The notes under the pieces are model-generated. The model saw only the letters and a program-made list of their open reading frames with translations. It was not told the DNA's origin and ran no database searches. Positions 36,759-47,492 of a DNA stretch of 64,000 nucleotides are shown in pieces; within the stretch, counting starts at the first letter, position 1, and each line of letters starts with the position of its first letter. The stretch spans positions 124,001-188,000 of the forward strand of contig CAXHUQ010001451.1 in assembly GCA_964020085.1 (NCBI GenBank), given 5' to 3'. The DNA comes from Micromussa lordhowensis. Taxonomy: Eukaryota > Cnidaria > Anthozoa > Scleractinia > Lobophylliidae. Made by a program: the position numbers and the translations under genes.

Positions 36759-39248
36759 AGCATAGTGTGACATTTTGCGCAGCTCCGAAACTTTGCATGT
36801 GGACCTGGACCGACCCCGGGAGTGCTTTGGTGCCATTAGTTTGCAAAGTTGCGACGCACGCCAAGCTCGGCTAGCTAGGCAGCCAGCCGGCCGCACCCGG
36901 GGATCTGCCGGGCTCCTTAGCATAGTGTGACATTTTGAGCAGCTCCGAAACTTTGCATGTGGGCCCGGACCGACCCCGGGAGTACTTTGGTGCCATTAGT
37001 TTGCAAAGTTGCGACGCGCGCCAAGTTTGGCTAATTAGCAATCGGGCTGCTTAGCATAGTGTGACATTTTGCGCAGCTCCGAAACTTTGCATGTGGACTT
37101 GGACCGACCCCGGGAGTGCTTTGGTGCCATTAGTTTGCAAAGTTGCGACGCGCGCCAAGTTCGGCTAATTAGCAATCGGGCTGCTTAGCATAGTGTGACA
37201 TTTTGCGCAGCTCCGAAACTTTGCATGTGGGCCGGGACCGACCCCGGGAGTGCTTTGGTGCCATTAGTTTGCAAAGTTGCGACACGCGCCAAGTTTGGCT
37301 AATTAGCAATCGGGCTGCTTAGCATAGTGTGACATTTTGCACAGCTCCGAAACTTTGCATGTGGACCCGGACCGACCCCGGGAGTGCTTTGGTTCCATTA
37401 GTTTGCAAAATTGCGACGCGCGCCAAGCTCGGCTAAATAGGTAGCCAGCCGGCCGCACCCGGGGATCTGCCGGGCTGGTTAGCATAGTGTGACATTTTGC
37501 GCAGCTCCGAAACTTTGCATGTGGGCCCGGACCGACCCCTGAAGTGCTTTGATGCCATTAGTTTGCAAAGTTGCGACGCGCGCCAAGCTCGGCTAATTAG
37601 GCAGCCAGCCGGCCGCACCAGCAGATCTGCCGGGCTGCTTAGCATAGTGTGACATTTTGCGCGGCTCCGAAACTGTGCATGTGGGCCCGGACTGACCCCG
37701 GAAGTGCTTTGGTGCCATTAGTTTGCAAAGTTGCGATGCGCGCCAAGTTCGGCTAATTAGCAATCGGCCTGCTTAGCATAGTGTGACATTTTGAACAGCT
37801 CCAAAACTTTGCATGTGGACCCGGACCGACCCCGGGAGTGCTTTGGTGCCATTAGTTTGCAAAATTGCGACGCGCGCCAAGCTCGGCTAACTAGGTAGCC
37901 AGCCGGCCGCACCCGGGGATCTGCAGGGCTGGTTAGCATAGTGTGACATTTTGCGCAGCTCCGAAACTTTGCATGTGGGCCCGAACCGACCCCGGAAGTG
38001 CTTTGGTGCCATTAGTTTGCAAAGTTGCGACGCGCGCCATGTTCGGCTAATTAGCAATCGGGCTGCTTAGCATAGTGTGACATTTTGCGCAGCTCCGAAA
38101 CTTTGCATGTGGACCCGGACCGACCCCGGGAGTGCTTTGGTGCCATTAGTTTGCAAAGTTGTGACGCCCGCCAAGCTCGGCTAACTAGGCAGCCAGCCGG
38201 CCGCACCCGGGGAAATGCCGGGCTCCTAAGCATAGTGTGACATTTTGCGCAGCTCCGAAACTTTGCATGTGGGCCCGGACCTACCCCGGGAGTGCTTTGG
38301 TGCCATTAGTTTGCAAAGTTGCGACGCGCGCCAAGTTTGGCTAATTAGCAATCGGGCTGCTTTGCATAGTGTGACATTTTGCGCAGCTCCGAAACTTTGC
38401 ATGTGGATTCAAACCGACCCCGGGAGTGCCTTGGAGCCATTAGTTTGCAAAGTTGCGACCCGCGCCAAGCTCGGCTAATTAGGCAGCCAGCCGGCCGGCC
38501 GCACCCGCGGATCTGCCGGGCTGCTTCGCATAGTGTGACATTTTGCGCGGCTCCGAAACTGTGCATGTGGGCCTGGACTGACCCCGAGAGTGCTTTGGTG
38601 CCATTAGTTTGCAAAGTTGCGACGCGCGCCAAGTTTGGCTAATTAGCAATCGGGCTGCTTAGCATAGTGTGACATTTTACGCAGCTCCGAAACTTTGCGT
38701 GTGGTCCCGGACCGACCCCGGGAGTGCTTTGGTGCCATTAGTTTGCAAAGTTGCGACGCGCGCCAAGTTCGGCTAATTAGCAATCGGGCTGCTTAGCATA
38801 GTGTGACATTTTACGCAGCTCCGAAACTTTGCGTGTGGTCCCGGACCGACCCCGGGAGTGCTTTGGTGCCATTAGTTTGCAAAATTGCGACGTGCGCCAA
38901 GCTCGGCTAACTAGGTAGCCAGCCAGCCACACCCGGGGATCTGCCGGGCTGCTTAGCATAGTGTGACATTTTGCGCAGCTCCGAAACTTTGCATGTGGAC
39001 CCGGACCAACCCCGGGAGTGCTTTGGTGCCATTAGTTTGCAAAATTGCGACGCGCGCCAGCCTCGGCTAACTAGGCAGCCAGCCGGCCGCACCCGCGGAT
39101 CTGCCGGGCTCCTTAGCATAGTGTGACATTTTGCGCAGCTCCGAAACTGTGCATGTGGGCCCGGACCGACCCCGGAAGTGCTTTGGTTCCATTAGTTTGC
39201 AAAGTTGCGACGCGCGCCAAGTTCGGCTAATTAGCAATCGGGCTGCTT
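36759..39248. repeat. Rearranged partial HOR of the second family (2,490 bp, 17 monomers)
   Basis: Monomers 1 to 13 follow the second-family order. The monomer at 38,661-38,794 has the altered-L head (TTTACGCAG, TTGCGTGTGGTCCC) but an S tail, and is followed directly by the second altered L at 38,795. The 886 bp internal duplication is therefore absent. Monomers resembling 14 and 15 close the block. Point changes are more frequent than elsewhere: CGCCATGTTCGG near 38,037, GACGCCCGCC near 38,163, CTTCGCATAG near 38,525 and GGGCCTGGACTG near 38,570. Confidence 0.88.
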
Positions 39249-41176
39249 AGCATAGTGTGACATTTTGCGCAGCTCCGAAACTTTGCATGTGGACCCGGAC
39301 CGACCCCGGGAGTGCTTTGGTGCCATTAGTTTGCAAAGTTGCGACGCACGCCAAGCTCGGCTAACTAGGCAGCCAGCCGGCCGCACCCGGGGATCTGCCG
39401 GGCTCCTTAGCATAGTGTGACATTTTGAGCAGCTCCGAAACTTTGCATGTGGGCCCGGACCGACCCCGGGACTACTTTGGTGCCATTAGTTTGCAAAGTT
39501 GCGACGTGCGCCAAGTTTGGCTAATTAGCAATCGGGCTGCTTAGCATAGTGTGACATTTTGCGCAGCTCCGAAACTTTGCATGTGGACTTGGACCGACCC
39601 CGGGAGTGCTTTGGTGCCATTAGTTTGCAAAGTTGCGACGCGCGCCAAGTTCGGCTAATTAGCAATCGGGCTGCTTAGCATAGTGTGACATTTTGCGCAG
39701 CTCCGAAACTTTGCATGTGGGCCGGGACCGACCCCGGGAGTGCTTTGGTGCCATTAGTTTGCAAAGTTGCGACACGCGCCAAGTTTGGCTAATTAGCAAT
39801 CGGGCTGCTTAGCATAGTGTGACATTTTGCACAGCTCCGAAACTTTGCATGTGGACCCGGACCGACCCCGGGAGTGCTTTGGTTCCATTAGTTTGCAAAA
39901 TTGCGACGCGCGCCAAGCTTGGCTAAATAGGTAGCCAGCCGGCCGCACCCGGGGATCTGCCGGGCTGGTTAGCATAGTGTGACATTTTGCGCAGCTCCGA
40001 AACTTTCCATGTGGGCCCGGACCAACCCCTGAAGTGCTTTGATGTCATTAGTTTGCAAAGTTGCGACGCGCGCCAAGCTCGGCTAATTAGGCAGCCAGCC
40101 GGCCGCACCAGCAGATCTGCCGGGCTGCTTAGCATAGTGTGACATTTTGCGCAGCTCCGAAACTGTGCATGTGGGCCCGGACTGACCCCGGAAGTGCTTT
40201 GGTGCCATTAGTTTGCAAAGTTGCGACGCGCGCCAAGTTCGGCTAATTAGCAATCGGGCTGCTTAGCATAGTGTGACATTTTGCGCACCTCCGAAAATTT
40301 GCATGTGGACCCGGACCGACCCCGGGAGTGCTTTGGTGCCATTAGTTTGCAAAGTTGCGACGCGTGCCAAGCTCGGCTAACTAGGCAGCCAGCCGGCCGC
40401 ACCCGGGGATCTGCCGAGCTCCTTAGCATAGTGTGACATTTTGCGCAGCTCCGAAACTTTGCATGTGGGCCCGGACCGACCCCGGGAGTGCTTTGGTGCC
40501 ATTAGTTTGCAAAGTTGCGACCCGCGCCAAGCTCGGCTAACTAGGCAGCCAGCCGGCCGCACCCGGGGATCTGCAGGGCTCCTTAGCATAGTGTGACATT
40601 TTGCGCAGCTCCGAAACTTTGCATGTGGGCCCGGACCGACCCCGGGAGTGCTTTGGTGCCATTAGTTTGCAAAGTTGCGACGCGCGCCAAGTTTGGCTAA
40701 TTAGCAATCGGGCTGCTTAGCATAGTGTGACATTTTGCGCAGCTCCGAAACTTTGCATGTGGACCCGGACCGACCCCGGGAGTGCTTTGGTGCCATTAGT
40801 TTGCAAAATTGCGACGCGCGCCAAGCTCGGCTAACTAGGTAGCCAGCCGGCCGCACCCGGGGATCTGCCGGGCTGGTTAGCATAGTGTGACATTTTGCGC
40901 AGCTCCGAAACTTTGCATGTGGATTCAAACCGACCCCGGGAGTGCCTTGGAGCCATTAGTTTGCAAAGTTGCGACCCGCGCCAAGCTCGGCTAATTAGGC
41001 AGCCAGCCGGCCGGCCGCACCCGCGGATCTGCCGGGCTGCTTAGCATAGTGTGACATTTTGCGCGGCTCCGAAACTGTGCATGTGGGCCCGGACTGACCC
41101 CGAGAGTGCTTTGGTGCCATTAGTTTGCAAAGTTGCGACGCGCGCCAAGTTTGGCTAATTAGCAATCGGGCTGTTT
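39249..41176. repeat. Irregular junction block between HOR domains (1,928 bp, 13 monomers)
   Basis: The block opens with a monomer 16/1 hybrid at 39,249-39,408 (monomer 16-like head, monomer 1-like GACGCACGCC and GGGGATCTGCC tail). It continues as monomers 2 to 7, then L L S L, a 164 bp monomer and monomer 13. L monomers at 40,265, 40,425 and 40,719 do not match any HOR position cleanly. Many singletons are visible, for example GGGACTACTTTGG near 39,469, CTTTCCATG near 40,005, GATGTCATTAG near 40,043 and GCGCACCTCCGAAAATTTGC near 40,284. It behaves like a more diverged boundary zone. Confidence 0.87.
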
Positions 41177-42058
41177 AGCATAGTGTGACATTTTGCGCAG
41201 CTCCGAAACTTTGCATGTGGACCCGGACCAACCCCGGGACTGCTTTGGTGCCATTAGTTTGCAAAATTGCGACGCGCGCCAGCCTCGGCTAACTAGGCAG
41301 CCAGCCGGCCGCACCCGCGGATCTGCCGGGCTCCTTAGCATAGTGTGACATTTTGCGCAGCTCCGAAACTGTGCATGTGGGCCCGGACCGACCCCGGAAG
41401 TGCTTTGGTTCCATTAGTTTGCAAAGTTGCGACGCGCGCCAAGTTCGGCTAATTAGCAATCGGGCTGCTTAGCATAGTGTGACATTTTGCGCAGCTCCGA
41501 AACTTTGCATGTGGACCCGGACCGACCCCGGGAGTGCTTTGGTGCCATTAGTTTGCAAAGTTGTGACGCGCGCCAAGCTCGGCTAACTAGGCAGCCAGCC
41601 GGCCGCACCCGCGGAAATGCCGGGCTCCTAAGCATAGTGTGACATTTTGCGCAGCTCCGAAACTTTGCATGTGGGCCCGGACTGACCCCTGAAGTGCTTT
41701 GGTTCCATTAGTTTGCAAAGTTGCGACGCGCGCCAAGTTCGGCTAATTAGCAATCGGGTTGCTTAGCATAGTGTGACATTTTGCGCAGCTCTGAAACTTT
41801 GCATGTGGACCCGGACCGACCCCGGGAGTGCTTTGGTGCCATTAGTTTGCAAAGTTGCGACGCGCGCCAAGCTCGGCTAACTAGGCAGCTAGCCGGCCGC
41901 ACCCGCGGATCTGCCGGGCTGCTTAGCATAGTGTGACATTTTGCGCAGCTCCGAAACTGTGCATGTGGGCCCGGACCGACCCCGGAAGTGCTTTGGTTCC
42001 ATTAGTTTGCAAAGTTGCGACGCGCGCCAAGTTTGGCTTATTAGCATCCGGGCTGCTT
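41177..42058. repeat. Monomers 14-19 of the 2,784 bp HOR (882 bp)
   Basis: The 2,784 bp order resumes here at monomer 14 (GGACCAACCCC, CGCGCCAGCCTCGG). It runs through monomers 15 to 19 at 41,337, 41,471, 41,631, 41,765 and 41,925, and ends with the version B boundary marker GGCTTATTAGCATCCGGG. Confidence 0.93.
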
Positions 42059-44708
42059 AGCATAGTGTGACATTTTGCGCAGCTCCGAAACTTTGCATGT
42101 GGACTTGGACCGACCCCGGGAGTGCTTTGGTGCCATTAGTTTGCAAAGTTGCGACGCGCGCCAAGCTCGGCTAACTAGGCAGCCAGCCGGCCGCACCCGG
42201 GGATCTGCCGGGCTCCTTAGCATAGTGTGACATTTTGAGCAGCTCCGAAACTTTGCATGTGGACCCGGACCGACCCCGGGAGTACTTTGGTGCCATTAGT
42301 TTGCAAAGTTGCGACGCGCGCCAAGTTTGGCTAATTAGCAATCGGGCTGCTTAGCATAGTGTGACATTTTGCGCAGCTCCGAAACTTTGCATGTGGACTT
42401 GGACCGACCCCGGGAGTGCTTTGGTGCCATTAGTTTGCAAAGTTGCGACGCACGCCAAGTTCGGCTAATTAGCAATTGGGCTGCTTAGCATAGTGTGACA
42501 TTTTGCGCAGCTCCGAAACTTTGCATGTGGGCCGGGACCGACCCCGGGAGTGCTTTGGTGCCATTAGTTTGCAAAGTTGCGACACGCGCCAAGTTTGGCT
42601 AATTAGCAATCGGGCTGCTTAGCATAGTGTGACATTTTGCACAGCTCCGAAACTTTGCATGTGGACCCGGACCGACCCCGGGAGTGCTTTGGTTCCATTA
42701 GTTTGCAAAATTGCGACGCGCGCCAAGCTCGGCTAAATAGGTAGCCAGCCGGCCGCACCCGGGGATCTGCCGGGCTGGTTAGCATAGTGTGACATTTTGC
42801 GCAGCTCCGAAACTTTGCATGTGGGCCCGGACCGACCCCTGAAGTGCTTTGATGCCATTAGTTTGCAAAGTTGCGACGCGCGCCAAGCTCGGCTAATTAG
42901 GCAGCCAGCCGGCCGCACCAGCAGATCTGCCGGGCTGCTTAGCATAGTGTGACATTTTGCGCGGCTCCGAAACTGTGCATGTGGGCCCGGACTGACCCCG
43001 GAAGTGCTTTGGTGCCATTAGTTTGCAAAGTTGCGATGCGCGCCAAGTTCGGCTAATTAGCAATCGGCCTGCTTAGCATAGTGTGACATTTTGAACAGCT
43101 CCAAAACTTTGCATGTGGACCCGGACCGACCCCGGGAGTGCTTTGGTGCCATTAGTTTGCAAAATTGCGACGCGCGCCAAGCTCGGCTAACTAGGTAGCC
43201 AGCCGGCCGCACCCAGGGATCTGCAGGGCTGGTTAGCATAGTGTGACATTTTGCGCAGCTCCGAAACTTTGCATGTGGGCCCGAACCGACCCCGGAAGTG
43301 CTTTGGTGCCATTAGTTTGCAAAGTTGCGACGCGCGCCAAGTTCGGCTAATTAGCAATCGGGCTGCTTAGCATAGTGTGACATTTTGCGCAGCTCCGAAA
43401 CTTTGCATGTGGACCCGGACCGACCCCGGGAGTGCTTTGGTACCATTAGTTTGCAAAGTTGTGACGCGCGCCAAGCTCGGCTAACTAGGCAGCCAGCCGG
43501 CCGCACCCGGGGAAATGCCGGGCTCCTAAGCATAGTGTGACATTTTGCGCAGCTCCGAAACTTTGCATGTGGGCCCGGACCTACCCCGGGAGTGCTTTGG
43601 TGCCATTAGTTTGCAAAGTTGCGACGCGCGCCAAGTTTGGCTAATTAGCAATCGGGCTGCTTTGCATAGTGTGACATTTTGCGCAGCTCCGAAACTTTCC
43701 ATGTGGATTCAAACCGACCCCGGGAGTGCCTTGGAGCCATTAGTTTGCAAAGTTGCGACCCGCGCCAAGCCCGGCTAATTAGGCAGCCAGCCGGCCGGCC
43801 GCACCCGCGGATCTGCCGGGCTGCTTAGCATAGTGTGACATTTTGCGCGGCTCCGAAACTGTGCATGTGGGCCCGGACTGACCCCGAGAGTGCTTTGGTG
43901 CCATTAGTTTGCAAAGTTGCGACGCGCGCCAAGTTTGGCTAATTAGCAATCGGGCTGTTTAGCATAGTGTGACATTTTGCGCAGCTCCGAAACTTTGCAT
44001 GTGGACCCGGACCAACCCCGGGAGTGCTTTGGTGCCATTAGTTTGCAAAATTGCGACGCGCGCCAGCCTCGGCTAACTAGGCAGCCAGCCGGCCGCACCC
44101 GCGGATCTGTCGGGCTGCTTAGCATAGTGTGACATTTTGCGCAGCTCCGAAACTTTGCATGTGGACCCGGACCGACCCCGGGAGTGCTTTGGTGCCATTA
44201 GTTTGCAAAGTTGTGACGCGCGCCAAGCTCGGCTAACTAGGCAGCCAGCCGGCCGAACCCGCGGAAATGCCGGGCTCCTAAGCATAGTGTGACATTTTGC
44301 GCAGCTCCGAAACTTTGCATGTGGGCCCGGACTGACCCCTGAAGTGCTTTGGTTCCATTAGTTTGCAAAGTTGCGACGCGCGCCAAGTTCGGCTAATTAG
44401 CAATCGGGTTGCTTAGCATAGTGTGACATTTTGCGCAGCTCTGAAACTTTGCATGTGGACCCGGACCGACCCCGGGAGTGCTTTGGTGCCATTAGTTTGC
44501 AAAGTTGCGACGCGCGCCAAGCTCGGCTAACTAGGCAGCTAGCCGGCCGCACCCGCGGATCTGCCGGGCTGCTTAGCATAGTGTGACATTTTGCGCAGCT
44601 CCGAAACTGTGCATGTGGGCCCGGACCGACCCCGGAAGTGCTTTGGTTCCATTAGTTTGCAAAGTTGCGACGCGCGCCAAGTTTGGCTAATTAGCAATCG
44701 GGCTGCTT
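42059..44708. repeat. HOR version B lacking one S monomer (2,650 bp, 18 monomers)
   Basis: This is a version B copy in which monomer 15 is lost. Two long monomers, 43,961-44,120 and 44,121-44,280, are adjacent. The join is visible as GATCTGTCGGGCTGCTT near 44,105-44,120: a monomer 14 GATCTG followed by the TCGGGCTGCTT end of monomer 15. The loss is exactly 134 bp. Confidence 0.92.
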
Positions 44709-47492
44709 AGCATAGTGTGACATTTTGCGCAGCTCCGAAACTTTGCATGTGGACCCGGACCGACCCCGGGAGTGCTTTGGTGCCATTAGTTTGCAAAGTT
44801 GCGACGCACGCCAAGCTCGGCTAGCTAGGTAGCCAGCCGGCCGCACCCGGGGATCTGCCGGGCTCCTTAGCATAGTGTGACATTTTGAGCAGCTCCGAAA
44901 CTTTGCATGTGGGCCCGGACCGACCCCGGGAGTACTTTGGTGCCATTAGTTTGCAAAGTTGCGACGCGCGCCAAGTTTGGCTAATTAGCAATGGGGCTGC
45001 TTAGCATAGTGTGACATTTTGCGCAGCTCCGAAACTTTGCATGTGGACTTGGACCGACCCCGGGAGTGCTTTGGTGCCATTAGTTTGCAAAGTTGCGACG
45101 CGCGCCAAGTTCGGCTAATTAGCAATTGGGCTGCTTAGCATAGTGTGACATTTTGCGCAGCTCCGAAACTTTGCATGTGGGCCGGGACCGACCCCGGGAG
45201 TGCTTTGGTGCCATTAGTTTGCAAAGTTGCGACACGCGCCAAGTTTGGCTAATTAGCAATCGGGCTGCTTAGCATAGTGTGACATTTTGCACAGCTCCGA
45301 AACTTTGCATGTGGACCCGGACCGACCCCGGGAGTGCTTTGGTTCCATTAGTTTGCAAAATTGCGACGCGCGCCAAGCTCGGCTAAATAGGTAGCCAGCC
45401 GGCCGCACCCGGGGATCTGCCGGGCTGGTTAGCATAGTGTGACATTTTGCGCAGCTCCGAAACTTTGCATGTGGGCCCGGACCGACCCCTGAAGTGCTTT
45501 GATGCCATTAGTTTGCAAAGTTGCGACGCGCGCCAAGCTCGGCTAATTAGGCAGCCAGCCGGCCGCACCAGCAGATCTGCCGGGCTGCTTAGCATAGTGT
45601 GACATTTTGCGCGGCTCCGAAACTGTGCATGTGGGCCCGGACTGACCCCGGAAGTGCTTTGGTGCCATTAGTTTGCAAAGTTGCGATGCGCGCCAAGTTC
45701 GGCTAATTAGCAATCGGCCTGCTTAGCATAGTGTGACATTTTGAACAGCTCCAAAACTTTGCATGTGGACCCGGACCGACCCCGGGAGTGCTTTGGTGCC
45801 ATTAGTTTGCAAAATTGCGACGCGCGCCAAGCTCGGCTAACTAGGTAGCCAGCCGGCCGCACCCAGGGATCTGCAGGGCTGGTTAGCATAGTGTGACATT
45901 TTGCGCAGCTCCGAAACTTTGCATGTGGGCCCGAACCGACCCCGGAAGTGCTTTGGTGCCATTAGTTTGCAAAGTTGCGACGCGCGCCAAGTTCGGCTAA
46001 TTAGCAATCGGGCTGCTTAGCATAGTGTGACATTTTGCGCAGCTCCGAAACTTTGCATGTGGACCCGGACCGACCCCGGGAGTGCTTTGGTACCATTAGT
46101 TTGCAAAGTTGTGACGCGCGCCAAGCTCGGCTAACTAGGCAGCCAGCCGGCCGCACCCGGGGAAATGCCGGGCTCCTAAGCATAGTGTGACATTTTGCGC
46201 AGCTCCGAAACTTTGCATGTGGGCCCGGACCTACCCCGGGAGTGCTTTGGTGCCATTAGTTTGCAAAGTTGCGACGCGCGCCAAGTTTGGCTAATTAGCA
46301 ATCGGGCTGCTTTGCATAGTGTGACATTTTGCGCAGCTCCGAAACTTTGCATGTGGATTCAAACCGACCCCGGGAGTGCCTTGGAGCCATTAGTTTGCAA
46401 AGTTGCGACCCGCGCCAAGCTCGGCTAATTAGGCAGCCAGCCGGCCGGCCGCACCCGCGGATCTGCCGGGCTGCTTAGCATAGTGTGACATTTTGCGCGG
46501 CTCCGAAACTGTGCATGTGGGCCCGGACTGACCCCGAGAGTGCTTTGGTGCCATTAGTTTGCAAAGTTGCGACGCGCGCCAAGTTTGGCTAATTAGCAAT
46601 CGGGCTGTTTAGCATAGTGTGACATTTTGCGCAGCTCCGAAACTTTGCATGTGGACCCGGACCAACCCCGGGAGTGCTTTGGTGCCATTAGTTTGCAAAA
46701 TTGCGACGCGCGCCAGCCTCGGCTAACTAGGCAGCCAGCCGGCCGCACCCGCGGATCTGCCGGGCTCCTTAGCATAGTGTGACATTTTGCGCAGCTCCGA
46801 AACTGTGCATGTGGGCCCGGACCGACCCCGGAAGTGCTTTGGTTCCATTAGTTTGCAAAGTTGCGACGCGCGCCAAGTTCGGCTAATTAGCAATCGGGCT
46901 GCTTAGCATAGTGTGACATTTTGCGCAGCTCCGAAACTTTGCATGTGGACCCGGACCGACCCCGGGAGTGCTTTGGTGCCATTAGTTTGCAAAGTTGTGA
47001 CGCGCGCCAAGCTCGGCTAACTAGGCAGCCAGCCGGCCGCACCCGCGGAAATGCCGGGCTCCTAAGCATAGTGTGACATTTTGCGCAGCTCCGAAACTTT
47101 GCATGTGGGCCCGGACTGACCCCTGAAGTGCTTTGGTTCCATTAGTTTGCAAAGTTGCGACGCGCGCCAAGTTCGGCTAATTAGCAATCGGGTTGCTTAG
47201 CATAGTGTGACATTTTGCGCAGCTCTGAAACTTTGCATGTGGACCCGGACCGACCCCGGGAGTGCTTTGGTGCCATTAGTTTGCAAAGTTGCGACGCGCG
47301 CCAAGCTCGGCTAACTAGGCAGCTAGCCGGCCGCACCCGCGGATCTGCCGGGCTGCTTAGCATAGTGTGACATTTTGCGCAGCTCCGAAACTGTGCATGT
47401 GGGCCCGGACCGACCCCGGAAGTGCTTTGGTTCCATTAGTTTGCAAAGTTGCGACGCGCGCCAAGTTTGGCTTATTAGCATCCGGGCTGCTT
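44709..47492. repeat. 2,784 bp HOR, version A
   Basis: This is a complete copy with AGCAATGGGG and CTAGCTAGGTAGCC markers. It is the large-scale duplicate of 101-2884 at an offset of 44,608 bp. Confidence 0.95.

Noticed and set aside
38345..38642. Overlapping 95 aa (minus) and 87 aa (plus) open reading frames, the longest in the window
   Set aside because: Both arise from one further change, TTAGCATAG to TTCGCATAG near 38,525, which removes a stop on each strand within the satellite. Two overlapping frames on opposite strands opened by one base change are not evidence of a gene.
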